From: Elusimicrobia bacterium GWB2_63_22
GTDB taxonomy: Bacteria; Elusimicrobiota; Elusimicrobia; Elusimicrobiales; UBA9959
Assembly: GCA_001799735.1 (NCBI GenBank)
Contig: MGUA01000024.1
Location: 1-64,000, forward strand
Reading direction: 5' to 3'
DNA: 64,000 nt
Shown piece after piece: positions 36,298 to 44,120 of this stretch (position 1 is its first letter; every line of letters begins with the position of its first letter). Below the pieces are notes generated by a model. The model was not told the DNA's origin, searched no databases, and worked only from the letters and a program-made list of their open reading frames with translations. The translations under genes and the position numbers were made by a program.

Positions 36298-36588
36298 TTA
36301 TTTCGGCAGGTCGGTCATGTCTATCTTCTGACCGGCCTTCACGGTGACCACCGCTTTTTTCCAATCGGAGCGGTAGCCCTCGTAGCGGCCCACTTTGTGC
36401 AGCTTGCCGGGGAGGTTGGCGGTGCGGACCGCCGTGACCTTGACCTTGAAGAGGGTCTCGATGGCCTTCCTGATCTCGGGCTTGGTGGACTTCGGGTTCA
36501 CGCGGAAGGTGTAGCGGTTCTGCTCGTCCTTCGTTATGACGCTCTTCTCGCTGAGGATGGGGGCTATCAGCACTTCGGTAAAGTTCAT
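36298..36588 (-). CDS. rplW: 50S ribosomal protein L23
   Basis: L23 of 96 residues at the tunnel exit. LIAPILSEKSVITKDEQNRYTFRVNPKSTKPEIRKAIETLFKV is the family core. It overlaps rplD by four bases. Confidence 0.97.
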   Translation of the reverse strand: MNFTEVLIAPILSEKSVITKDEQNRYTFRVNPKSTKPEIRKAIETLFKVKVTAVRTANLPGKLHKVGRYEGYRSDWKKAVVTVKAGQKIDMTDLPK

Positions 36589-37211
36589 TTTGCCTCCTTG
36601 ACGCTGTCGGCCAGGGCTTTAAGCGCGGCCGAGGTGAAAACGAGCTTGCTGTTGCGCATCGCCTCGTAGGCGTTCAGGTTGGACGCCAGGCACCAGCCGA
36701 AATCGGCGATGTTCTTGGCGGCGACCCGGAAGTTCTTGTCCATCTTGTCGGTCACGAACAGCACGCTCTTGGTGCCCAGGCCTTTGTGGAGGGCGTTGAG
36801 GGAGCTGGTCTTGGGGAGCTCGAGGCCGAGGTTCTCTATCACCAGCACGGCGCCGTCGGCGGCGCGGGCGGAGAGGGCCTCGATCAGGGCTTTCTGGAGC
36901 TTCTGGATGGGCAGGTACTGGCGGAAAGAGCGCGGCTGGGGGCCGAAGCACACGCCGCCCTTGCGCCAGATCGGCGAGCGGGTGGAACCGGCGCGGGCGC
37001 GGCCCGTGCCCTTCTGCTTCCACGGCTTCTTGCCGCCGCCGGACACTTCGGAACGCGTCTTGGTGGAGGCGGTGCCGCGGTGCTTGTTGGCCAGGTAGTA
37101 CTTCATCACTTCGTGGATGAAGTGCTGGTCGGGCTTTACGGAGAAAAGGACCTCGGGCAGGTCTACTTTGCCTACTTCCTGTCCTTTAAGGTTCAAAAGT
37201 TTCGTTTCCAT
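36585..37211 (-). CDS. rplD: 50S ribosomal protein L4
   Basis: L4 of 208 residues; in enterobacteria it represses the S10 operon. Signature TASTKTRSEVSGGGKKPWKQKGTGRARAGSTRSPIWRKGGVCFGP is intact. It overlaps rplW and lies 20 bp after rplC. Confidence 0.98.
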   Translation of the reverse strand: METKLLNLKGQEVGKVDLPEVLFSVKPDQHFIHEVMKYYLANKHRGTASTKTRSEVSGGGKKPWKQKGTGRARAGSTRSPIWRKGGVCFGPQPRSFRQYLPIQKLQKALIEALSARAADGAVLVIENLGLELPKTSSLNALHKGLGTKSVLFVTDKMDKNFRVAAKNIADFGWCLASNLNAYEAMRNSKLVFTSAALKALADSVKEAK

Positions 37212-37231
37212 GTTTTATCCTCGCTCAGGTC

Positions 37232-38002
37232 TTATTTCTTGGCGGCCGGTTTCTTGGAGGCGTCGGCCTTGACCTTGTTCTTGGAGACCTTGTTGGCCTT
37301 CGGGGTCGGGACTTTCTTGTTGGTGAGGGTGACGTACACCACGCTGCCGGTGGCGCCGGGGATGCCGCCGCCGATAAGCAGCAGGTTCTCCTCGGGGATC
37401 ACCTTCAGGAGCTTCATCTTCTGCACGGAGACGGTCTCTACGCCCCAGTGGCCGGCCATGCGCTGGCCGGGAAGCACGCGGCCCAGGGAGCGGCGGGAAC
37501 CCAGCGAACCGGGAGCGCGCTCGCGGTCGGAGGCGCCGTGGGAGGCGGGGCCGCCGGAGAAGTTATGGCGCTTCATGCCGCCGGCGAAGCCGTGGCCCTT
37601 GGAGATGCCCTGCAGGTCCAGGTACTCGCCCTCGGTGAAACGTTCCACGCCGGCCGTCTGGCCCTGCGCGGCGCCGGCCAGGTCGGCCACGCGGAATTCG
37701 CGCAGGTGCTTAAGCGGGGCGGAAGAAAGTTTTTTGGCCAGGCCTTTTTCGGCGGCGTTGGCGCGCTGTTCTTTCTTGTGCCCGAAGCCGAGGCAGACGG
37801 CCTGGTAGCCGTCCTTTTCCTTGGTGCGGGTATAAGCCACGCGGCACGGGCCGGCCTGCACGACGGTGACGGCGTGCAGCGAGCCTGCGGCGTCGAAGAG
37901 CTGGGTCATGCCCATCTTCTGGCCTATCAGAAATTTATGCGAGTTCGGCAGAGCCTGAATTTCGGGCTTGGCCTCGGCGTTAGTTTTATTTTCTTCAGTC
38001 AT
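37232..38002 (-). CDS. rplC: 50S ribosomal protein L3
   Basis: L3 of 256 residues, longer than the usual 210 because of a 24-residue polar N-terminal extension and a Lys-rich tail (about 225-256). Core features: LIGQKMGMTQLFDAAG, the loop KGHGFAGGMKRHNFSGGPASHGASDRERAPGSLG and GQRMAGHWG. A strong ribosome site AAGGAG lies before the ATG. It is the first gene of the cluster here; rpsJ, normally upstream, is missing. Confidence 0.98.
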   Translation of the reverse strand: MTEENKTNAEAKPEIQALPNSHKFLIGQKMGMTQLFDAAGSLHAVTVVQAGPCRVAYTRTKEKDGYQAVCLGFGHKKEQRANAAEKGLAKKLSSAPLKHLREFRVADLAGAAQGQTAGVERFTEGEYLDLQGISKGHGFAGGMKRHNFSGGPASHGASDRERAPGSLGSRRSLGRVLPGQRMAGHWGVETVSVQKMKLLKVIPEENLLLIGGGIPGATGSVVYVTLTNKKVPTPKANKVSKNKVKADASKKPAAKK

Positions 38003-38290
38003 GTCAGTCCGCTCCTTATCGTTCTCTCCCGACGGGAAACGCCCGGTTTTAGCCGGGTTTTCCTCGGTTCTCCGGGGAAGAAACGAACAAACCTCACCGG
38101 GACCTTTCGGCTCCGGTTATGGTGAAACGATATTTTTAGTTTCTATGATTAAGCCCGCAGGTGAAGGGAATCAAGGCCGCTTCATCTATAGGGCCGCCGT
38201 CCGTATTCTTTCGAACGCGACAGCGTAATAAAAACTGCATTTTCAAAGAAACCGCAGCGTTGCCGCGATTAACTACAGGATTATTATAAC
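38003..38290 (-). promoter_or_regulatory. promoter and long structured leader of the ribosomal cluster
   Basis: An extended -10, TTTTGTTATAAT (hexamer 38283-38288), lies about 280 bp before the rplC ATG, giving a leader of about 270 nt. Within it are hairpins AAACCCGG-CTAAAA-CCGGGCGTTT (around 38037-38060), TTCCCCGGAGAACCGAGG, and a GGTCCCGG/CCGGAGCC region. They could form a ribosomal-protein autoregulatory or attenuation structure. A 34-codon ORF (38136-38240) has no ribosome site and is probably not coding. The remaining bases to 38319 hold nothing else. Confidence 0.55.
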
Positions 38291-38319
38291 AAAAGGTCCC
38301 GGCCGTGTAAAGCGGATTC

Positions 38320-38697
38320 TTAAAGCCGGGCCGCGAAGGCCAGCACATGGCCGTCCGGGTCAAGACTGTAGGCCGCCTTGTCCCCCCAATCCCTGGGGCC
38401 CAGCGGGCTGAGTTCCCGCGCCCCGGCCGCCAGCGCCCGGGCATGGCAGGCCGCGGGGTCCGGCACCGTAAGGTAGACCTCGGCCCTGGGGGTGCCGCCG
38501 GCCAGCTCCGGGTCCGGCATGGAGGGCAGCAGCCTCTTTATCCCCTTTTCGGGCATCAGCCCCAGCACGCAGCCGGGGGCCAGCTCAAATTCCGTCATCC
38601 CGGGCACGTCCAGCCGGGGCGGGATCCCCAACGCTATAGCGTAGAACCCCCGGCTCTCCGCCTGGTCCCTTACGTAAAGGATGAAATTTATATTCAT
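38320..38697 (-). CDS. glyoxalase/VOC superfamily protein
   Basis: Protein of 125 residues with the vicinal oxygen chelate fold: MNINFILYVRDQAESRGFY (first beta-alpha unit), DVPGMTEFELAPGCVLGLMPE, then AEVYLTVPDPAACHARALAAGARELSPLGPRDWGDKAAYSLDPDGHVLAFA. Members are lyases, dioxygenases or antibiotic-binding proteins; the substrate here cannot be told. The ORF extends upstream, but the ATG at 38697 is 12 bases after TATAAT and begins at the family's usual first residue. Confidence 0.87.
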   Translation of the reverse strand: MNINFILYVRDQAESRGFYAIALGIPPRLDVPGMTEFELAPGCVLGLMPEKGIKRLLPSMPDPELAGGTPRAEVYLTVPDPAACHARALAAGARELSPLGPRDWGDKAAYSLDPDGHVLAFAARL

Positions 38698-38702
38698 AAT
38701 GA

Positions 38703-38748
38703 TATCTATATTATAACAAAAAAAGAGCCCGGCCTGGGCCGGGCTCTT
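38703..38748 (-). terminator. terminator running into the VOC promoter
   Basis: A perfect 12 bp stem AAGAGCCCGGCC/GGCCGGGCTCTT (38723-38748) with a two-base loop ends the protease gene upstream. Its T-run (TTTTTTTG) leads straight into TTATAAT (from about 38715), the promoter of the VOC gene. Terminator and promoter share the T-tract. Confidence 0.75.
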
Positions 38749-38767
38749 CCTTAACAAGGGGGGGCGC

Positions 38768-39619
38768 TTATTTCGCGGTCTTGTTGATCCAGTCAAGCGC
38801 GCCGTTCACTTTTGCGTAAACGCCGTACTTGTTGGGGCGGGCGCAGCCTTCGCCCCAGCTCACCACGCCCGCGAGGGCCATGTTGGAGCCGGTGCCGACG
38901 ATAAGCGGGCCGCCGCTGTCGCCCTGGCAGGAGTCCTTGCCGCCTTCCTTGTAGCCGGCGCAGATCATGCTGTCGGTCACGCCGTCGTAGGCCGCGGAGC
39001 AGACCGCGTTGTCGACGAAGGGCACGGTGACCTTCATCAGGATCTTGGAGACGCCGCCGCCCTCGCTGGTGGTGCCCCAGCCGGCGGTCACGAAGTCCAC
39101 CTTGGAGGTGATCTCTTTGGCGTTGAGCGCTATGGGCGCGAACTTGGAATCGCCGGAGAGCTTGACCAGCGCGAAGTCGTTGTCCATCGTGTTGGTGTCC
39201 CAGCCGGGGTTCTTGATGATCTCGAGAACGGTGAACTTCTCTATGCCGGCGGTGTCGGCCTGGTTGTGCAGGCCGATGGTGACGCCCTTAAGGTAGCCGC
39301 CCTCGACGCAATGCGCCGCGGTCAGCACCCAGTTCTTCTTGATCAGCGAGCCGCCGCAGAAGTGGCTGCCGTAGGAGCTCTTCAGCGAGACGATGAAGGG
39401 GAATTCGCCCTTGGTCGCCTGCACGCCGCCTACTATCTTTTCGGCGGAGAAGCGCTCGAAAGGATTTACCGCCTCGGGCACGAGGGCCGGGCGGGCGGGA
39501 ACGTTTATATTGTTTATGGCGGGCAGCATGCTGCGCCCGGGGGCGTCGAAACTGACGTTAGCCGCATTGGCCGGCACCATGGCGAGAGCCATTACCAGCG
39601 TCGCAATCATCTTTATCAT
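38768..39619 (-). CDS. secreted trypsin-like serine protease (S1A)
   Basis: Animal-like S1A protease of 283 residues. A signal peptide (about 1-20) and a 40-residue propeptide precede the zymogen cleavage point EK-IVGG (61-65). The triad is His103 (LTAAHC), Asp148 (DNDFALVKL) and Ser235 (GDSGGP). Asp229, six residues before the Ser, and VSWGEGC predict cleavage after Arg/Lys, so activation at K61 could be autocatalytic. Several Cys pairs suggest disulfides. I chose the ATG at 39619 because GGAG lies six bases before it. An upstream GGCCCA-N8-TGGGCC dyad is shared with other exoenzyme genes. Confidence 0.94.
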   Translation of the reverse strand: MIKMIATLVMALAMVPANAANVSFDAPGRSMLPAINNINVPARPALVPEAVNPFERFSAEKIVGGVQATKGEFPFIVSLKSSYGSHFCGGSLIKKNWVLTAAHCVEGGYLKGVTIGLHNQADTAGIEKFTVLEIIKNPGWDTNTMDNDFALVKLSGDSKFAPIALNAKEITSKVDFVTAGWGTTSEGGGVSKILMKVTVPFVDNAVCSAAYDGVTDSMICAGYKEGGKDSCQGDSGGPLIVGTGSNMALAGVVSWGEGCARPNKYGVYAKVNGALDWINKTAK

Positions 39620-39711
39620 GCACAACTCCTGATCCACCGCGTAGGATTTAACTTCTTATAGTGAATTGTGCAAAATCAATTGATGGAAGTCAACGAATAT
39701 TTTTCCCTTAA

Positions 39712-39739
39712 GGCCCAAGCCCCCCTGGGCCCTACTGCC
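39712..39739 (-). promoter_or_regulatory. GGCCCA-N8-TGGGCC dyad, site C
   Basis: Exact dyad GGCCCA (39712-39717), eight bases, TGGGCC (39726-39731), then CTACTGCC. It lies 52 bp upstream of a TATAAG hexamer (39655-39660) of the trypsin-like gene. The upstream gene has its own terminator at 39760-39785, so this dyad is not needed as one. Confidence 0.55.
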
Positions 39740-39759
39740 TACGACGGAGGTCAATAAAA

Positions 39760-39785
39760 AAGCCGCCGGGGCTGCCCGGCGGCTT
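39760..39785 (-). terminator. terminator of the second serine protease gene
   Basis: Stem AAGCCGCCGGG / CCCGGCGGCTTT with a GCTG loop, followed on the minus strand by TTTTTATT. It is one of a family of CCGCCGGG-stem terminators in this window. Confidence 0.8.
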
Positions 39786-39804
39786 TCTGCGCGGGAGCTC
39801 GCGT

Positions 39805-40848
39805 CTAGGGGATGTACTTCTCCACCGCGGAGATCTTGGTCACCGCTTCCCCCCTGCCGCCGTTCTGCGGCATGGTGGTGGTGATGTTGCAGCCGGCGGG
39901 GCCGGGCTCGAAGTCGCGGTCGCCGCGCACGAGGATGCCCTCTATCAGGCTGGTGCGGGCGTTGAACACGGCGGAACCGGAGTTGCCGCCGAAGGTGTCG
40001 AGGTCGGCCAGGTAGAAATACTTGGCCTTGGTGTCGCGCACCTTGGCGCTGCCGGCCACTTTGACCGGCAGGCCCACGGGGTGGCCGATCACGAACAGCG
40101 GGTCGCCCACGGCGACCCTGCCGCCCTTGTTGATGGGCAGCGGCTTGCGGCCGGTCACCTTGCGGTCCAGCTGGATCACGGCGTAGTCGGGGCCGGGACC
40201 GCCGCTGACGTAGTTATGGAACAGCGAGGACAGGAACCCGTCGGTCAGGTCGCGCTTTATGATCTTTTTGCAGGTATAAACGTCGCCCTGCGGCACGGAA
40301 TTGGGATACTGCCCGGCGGCCTTGACGGCGAAACCGAAGACCAGTTTGGTGTCGGCGCACTTGGCCTCGTCGGTGATGCAGTGCCCGGCGGTCATCACCA
40401 GGTCCTCGCCCACCAGCGTGCCGGAGCAGAAAGCGCCCACCGGCTGCTTGCCGAACTTCTGCCCGGGGCAGAGGCCCATGGCGTTCTCGAGGGAAGCGGT
40501 GAACAGGTTGGCCTTGCCGGCGTTGACTTTGACCCAGCGGGAAGACCAGAGCGAGACCACGGATTCGGCCAGCGCTTTTTTGTCGGCGGCGGCCTCAAAA
40601 TAGTCCAGGCGGTCGTCCGCGCCGTAAATAGACTTGCCGTCGTCGGGCAGCATTTCACCGGGCATCGGCTCCGGCACGTCGGGCAGGATAGAAGCCCCGG
40701 AGGAACCGGCCGGCAGGTCGCCAATGGCCCCGTCCGCGACCGCGTCGCGCAGGTCGGAAGGGATGTGGTTTTCGGCAACAGGGGGCGTAAGCAGGTAATA
40801 GGCGGGGACGAACGCTGTGAGCAGCAGGGCGAAAGACCGTATTTTCAT
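39805..40848 (-). CDS. secreted V8/glutamyl endopeptidase-like serine protease
   Basis: S1-family protease of 347 residues, bacterial type. A signal or anchor segment (about 5-20) precedes an acidic N-terminal region (about 25-95). The triad is His156 (VMTAGHC), Asp221 (GPDYAVIQLD) and Ser290 (FGGNSGSAVF). The GHPVGLP segment before the Ser matches V8-like enzymes, so Glu/Asp specificity is possible. The ORF is open further upstream, but GGAGG four bases before the ATG at 40848 decides the start. Upstream site D resembles elements of other exoenzyme genes. It lies downstream of the trypsin-like gene's opposite end and is independently terminated. Confidence 0.9.
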   Translation of the reverse strand: MKIRSFALLLTAFVPAYYLLTPPVAENHIPSDLRDAVADGAIGDLPAGSSGASILPDVPEPMPGEMLPDDGKSIYGADDRLDYFEAAADKKALAESVVSLWSSRWVKVNAGKANLFTASLENAMGLCPGQKFGKQPVGAFCSGTLVGEDLVMTAGHCITDEAKCADTKLVFGFAVKAAGQYPNSVPQGDVYTCKKIIKRDLTDGFLSSLFHNYVSGGPGPDYAVIQLDRKVTGRKPLPINKGGRVAVGDPLFVIGHPVGLPVKVAGSAKVRDTKAKYFYLADLDTFGGNSGSAVFNARTSLIEGILVRGDRDFEPGPAGCNITTTMPQNGGRGEAVTKISAVEKYIP

Positions 40849-40910
40849 GTTTCCTCCGTAACTGTACCTTGATATCTTAGCAGGCGCCTGGCCGGCCCGC
40901 AAGTTCCTAC

Positions 40911-40948
40911 AGGGCCAATCCCGCGTAGGCCCTATGGCCCTAGATGCC
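40911..40948 (-). promoter_or_regulatory. GGGCC dyad element, site D
   Basis: GGGCCA (40912-40917), eight bases, TAGGCCCT (40926-40933), then ATGGCCCTAGATGCC. Its proximal edge is 32 bp upstream of a TAAGAT hexamer (40874-40879) for the V8-like protease. It overlaps the last codons of the gene ending at 40940. No T-run follows, so it is not a terminator. Confidence 0.5.
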
Positions 40949-41662
40949 TTCCGGAAAAAGGTCGGCGCTGCCCTCGCAGACGGCCACGGAATACTCGGCC
41001 GGCGTCCCCGGCCCGAAGTCGCACACCGCCAGGGCGACTACCTCCAGCGAAGCGGCGTCCACGCTGAAAGGGAAAGCGCGCCGGCGCTCCCCGGCCACCG
41101 CTTCCATGACAAAAACGTTATGCCTGTCCCCGCCGGCGGGAGCGCGCTGCGAGAACATCTGCAGTTCCATGCCCGGCTTGCCCTTGGCGCGGGACATCTC
41201 GTAGAGCTGCAGGTATTCCGCCCAGAACTGCCGCATCGTCTTACCCTTCTCCTCCCCCTTGCGTATCTTGTAGGCGTAAAAAACGTCCAGCGCGGCGGGC
41301 CCGGTTTCCGCGGAAACGGCCTGCGCCTCGGGCGCCCGCCCGGGCTCCTTGTTGGAAATGGCGTAAAGCAGGAACACTCCGCCCACCCCGACGGCCAGGG
41401 TGATGACATAGTCTTTAATGGAGCGCAGCCAGCCGGCGAAGCGGGCGGAAGACTCGGCTTTCTTGAGCTGCTCTTTGGAAGGCGGCGGCGGGGGCGGCCT
41501 GTTGGCGGCTTCGGTGACCGCGGGCATGGTCACCAGTTCCTTGGCCACGGGGACCCGGCGGATGTCCGCGCCGCAATAGGCGCACTCTTCCGTATCGGGC
41601 TTGTTCTTATGACCGCAGCCGGGGCAGTTGCGCACCTCTACCATTTCCTGGAAATCCATCAT
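40940..41662 (-). CDS. zinc-ribbon single-pass membrane protein, unknown
   Basis: Protein of 240 residues. An N-terminal zinc ribbon (CPGCGHKN...CAYCGAD, about 13-33) is followed by a Pro-rich segment (PPPPPP), a membrane helix (about 88-106) and a C-terminal domain (about 125-240) with no family I recognise. The zinc ribbon should be cytosolic and the C-terminal part periplasmic. TTTTGCTAGAAT ends seven bases before the first of two consecutive ATGs, so the transcript is probably leaderless. It is divergent from the M15-like gene with only 69 bp between starts. Confidence 0.8.
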   Translation of the reverse strand: MMDFQEMVEVRNCPGCGHKNKPDTEECAYCGADIRRVPVAKELVTMPAVTEAANRPPPPPPSKEQLKKAESSARFAGWLRSIKDYVITLAVGVGGVFLLYAISNKEPGRAPEAQAVSAETGPAALDVFYAYKIRKGEEKGKTMRQFWAEYLQLYEMSRAKGKPGMELQMFSQRAPAGGDRHNVFVMEAVAGERRRAFPFSVDAASLEVVALAVCDFGPGTPAEYSVAVCEGSADLFPEGI

Positions 41663-41669
41663 GTGGGAT

Positions 41670-41724
41670 ATTCTAGCAAAACCCCCGCCGCGGAGCACTC
41701 CGCCCCCCGCTACTTTGATAGAAT
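41670..41724. promoter_or_regulatory. divergent pair of leaderless-type promoters
   Basis: Minus strand: TTTTGCTAGAAT (hexamer 41670-41675), seven bases before the ATG at 41662. Plus strand: TTTGATAGAAT (hexamer 41719-41724), seven bases before the ATG at 41732. Both are extended -10 elements (TGnTAGAAT). There is no room for ribosome sites. Confidence 0.65.
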
Positions 41725-41731
41725 ATTTCCG

Positions 41732-42448
41732 ATGCTGCGCCCGGCCCTCCTTACACTGCTCCTGCTGCCCCTGGCGGCGCCCCCCGCGCGCGCCGGACAG
41801 GGCGAACTGACGGCCGAGGAGTTTCTCAGCAGCCTGCCCGCCCTGCTGGACACCGCGCCCGAACCGCCGGAGGTGAGCGAGGCCGATGTGGTGGAGCTGG
41901 AGGAAGGCGACCCGGAAACCTATATCTTCGTGCGGGGGGCCAAGGCGCACCCGCCGGCGCCGGTCAACCTGGGCGGCGACGGCTCCCTTTCGCTGTACCG
42001 CCCCGCCAGCGGCGAGCGGGTCACCGCCGTCTACCGCGGCAAGGACGGCGCCTACGCGCAGGCGGGGATAGCAAAAATAAACCGCCTGCTCCGCTGCAGC
42101 CGCACGGGCAAAGAGACCGATATCTCGGTGAAACTGCTGGAAATAATGGACGCGGTGGAAGACGCCGCCGGGAAGGGCGGCCTCACCGTACTGAGCGGCT
42201 ACCGCACCCCCAGGTACAATAAGACCCTGCCCGGCGCCGCGCGCTGGAGCCTGCACATGCTGGGCTGGGCCGTCGACATCAGGGTCCCCGGCCGGACGCC
42301 CGCGGAAGTGGCGGAGCTCGCCGGCCGGCTTAACTCCGGGGGCGTCGGCTATTACCCGGCCGCGGCCTTCGTGCACCTGGACTCCGGGCGCCCCAGGCGC
42401 TGGGAAGCGAAGCCCCCCCGCCGCAAACCCTCCTCCCCCAAAAAATAA
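41732..42448 (+). CDS. secreted DUF882/M15-like peptidase
   Basis: Exported protein of 238 residues. A signal peptide (about 1-21, ending ARAG) is followed by an acidic region and a C-terminal DUF882/peptidase M15 domain (about 130-225). Metal-binding residues appear in SLHMLGWAVDI (His, Asp) and FVHLDSG (His); LSGYRTPRYN is the family's N-terminal signature. Relatives are murein D,D- or L,D-carboxypeptidases acting on stem peptides. The tail is Lys/Pro-rich. The ATG follows TAGAAT by seven bases. A CCGCCGGG terminator follows. Confidence 0.87.
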   Translation: MLRPALLTLLLLPLAAPPARAGQGELTAEEFLSSLPALLDTAPEPPEVSEADVVELEEGDPETYIFVRGAKAHPPAPVNLGGDGSLSLYRPASGERVTAVYRGKDGAYAQAGIAKINRLLRCSRTGKETDISVKLLEIMDAVEDAAGKGGLTVLSGYRTPRYNKTLPGAARWSLHMLGWAVDIRVPGRTPAEVAELAGRLNSGGVGYYPAAAFVHLDSGRPRRWEAKPPRRKPSSPKK

Positions 42449-42473
42449 AACCGCCGGGTCGCCCCGGCGGTTC
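42449..42473. terminator. bidirectional terminator
   Basis: AACCGCCGGG-TCG-CCCCGGCGGTT between two convergent genes, with A-rich sequence on the left and TTCC on the right. It may serve the M15-like gene (plus) and the nitronate monooxygenase-like gene (minus). Confidence 0.7.
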
Positions 42474-42491
42474 CATTACAGGTCGGGCGAA

Positions 42492-44006
42492 CTAAGCCTT
42501 GGCCCGCAGATAGCCCAGCACCTTGCCTATCGTATAGGTTTCCTGTCCCTCGGGCAGCTGCGCCAGCAGCTCCCTGGCCGACTCCAGGTCTTCGCCCAGC
42601 GTCACAATGGGCGGCTCCACGTAGCCGCCCGCGCAGACCTGCGGGAAACCGGTAGCGGCCAGCAGGGCGTTGCACAGGCAGCCGCGCCCCTCGGCGTTCT
42701 TGGCCCTGCCGCCCTTGGCCACAAAAACGTCCACGGGCTCGGCGGGGCAGCGGTAGCCCAGCTCCCCTTCGGGAGTGACATAATTTACCTGCAGCAGGCC
42801 GATGTCGCAGCGGCGCGGGCGGGCGTTAAAGACGGCCTCTTCGGAAATCGTGCCAGGCACGCTGGCCACCTTGAACGGGAAGCCGGTAGGCGACACAATG
42901 GAATTGGAAACCTTGAGCTCGCCCGCGGCGAGCATTTTTAAAACCCGGGAACGCAGGCCCGGCTCCATGCCGGACTGGCCCGACAGCGCGGCCAGCGTGC
43001 CGAATTGGATACCCTTGGCGCCCCTCGCCTGGGCCGCGGCCACGCCGCCGCGTTTGGCGCTGGCCCCGGCCAGCCAGAAAGGCAGGCCCAGGCCGGCTAT
43101 GGCATCAATATCGGCCCGGTCGGCTTCGGTGTACACGTAGAGCGGCCGGCCGGCGGCGTCGAAACGCATCTTCGCGGGCGGCGCGTTATGGCCACCGGCG
43201 TCGGACCCCTCGACCACAAAACCGTAAGGCCTGGTGGCGGGATTGGAGGCCAGCTCTTTGGCCAGGCCGTAGGAGGAAACGATGGCCAGGAATTTGGGCA
43301 CCGGCAGGGCCTCGCCGCCGGCATTGATCTCGGACGGCCGCACGGCCGCGTAGTAGCCGCCGGAATCGGAACGCTCGCCGTAAACCTTGAGCGACATTTC
43401 CGCCGGCTCATGCCTGGAAAGCTTCTCTATCATCGAGGGCAGCTCGTCGGGGCTGCCCGCCCCCACCAGCACGTAGGCCGCGCCGGCCAGCATGGCGCCG
43501 TAAAGCGCCCAGGGCAGAGGCCGCTCCACCTTGCGCAGGAAATTTATCCCCACCGGCTTGTCGTGCCCTTCGTTGGCCAGCCAGACCTCGGCGAAATTGG
43601 CCGCCAGCACCAGCACCTGCATCTCCCGGGGCAGTTCCCAGAAAGAATCGGGGCCGGGCTTGAAATTCTCTATGCGCGTCAGGCGGCAGGGAGGCACGTG
43701 CTTGTAGGGCGTGCCGGGAGCCCGGCCGCCTTCGATATAGTATTTATTGAAAATTTCCCAGACCGGGCCCGAGAGGGCCGGCTGGCGGCGCACCAGTTCG
43801 GTGAAGGCGCGGTGCACATGGCCGCCGGGGTCGCCGTCCTGCAGCAGGCGCGGGTAGATGATCTCCAGGCCGGTGCCTGACACTACGCCCAGCCCGCCCA
43901 TCATGGAAACGATGCGCGACATCACCCACCAGGAGATGCGCACGCCCATACCGCCGGAAATTACGGAAGGATCGGTGTTGTTGTAAGGTGGCTTGGTCTC
44001 GGTCAC
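42492..44006 (-). CDS. 2-nitropropane dioxygenase/nitronate monooxygenase family protein
   Basis: FMN-dependent TIM-barrel protein of 504 residues, longer than classical nitronate monooxygenases (about 330). FMN-site features include GGMGVRIS near the start, VVEGSDAGGHNAP in the middle and AKGIQFGTLAALS. The C-terminal part (about 390-490) has several Cys (RRCDIGLLQ, GRGCLCNALLA). The layout resembles long PfaD-like or enoyl-reductase-like members, so nitronate need not be the substrate. It begins with GTG after CAGGAG. It stands alone with its own terminator and a TAAGAT promoter region. Confidence 0.83.
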   Translation of the reverse strand: MTETKPPYNNTDPSVISGGMGVRISWWVMSRIVSMMGGLGVVSGTGLEIIYPRLLQDGDPGGHVHRAFTELVRRQPALSGPVWEIFNKYYIEGGRAPGTPYKHVPPCRLTRIENFKPGPDSFWELPREMQVLVLAANFAEVWLANEGHDKPVGINFLRKVERPLPWALYGAMLAGAAYVLVGAGSPDELPSMIEKLSRHEPAEMSLKVYGERSDSGGYYAAVRPSEINAGGEALPVPKFLAIVSSYGLAKELASNPATRPYGFVVEGSDAGGHNAPPAKMRFDAAGRPLYVYTEADRADIDAIAGLGLPFWLAGASAKRGGVAAAQARGAKGIQFGTLAALSGQSGMEPGLRSRVLKMLAAGELKVSNSIVSPTGFPFKVASVPGTISEEAVFNARPRRCDIGLLQVNYVTPEGELGYRCPAEPVDVFVAKGGRAKNAEGRGCLCNALLAATGFPQVCAGGYVEPPIVTLGEDLESARELLAQLPEGQETYTIGKVLGYLRAKA

Positions 44007-44120
44007 TGCTTCTCCTGTGGCCCTGATTCGCGGCTTACGGCTGCTGTTAGTAATATCTTACCTTTTACTGAAGGCTTTTTGCCGCTTTTTTCCGGAAAAA
44101 CGCGGCGCCGCGGCCATAGG

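Noticed and set aside
38136-38240. 34-codon ORF in the rplC leader as a leader peptide
   Set aside because: No ribosome site, no run of regulatory codons, and it covers a region likely to be RNA structure. Kept only as a note in the leader entry.
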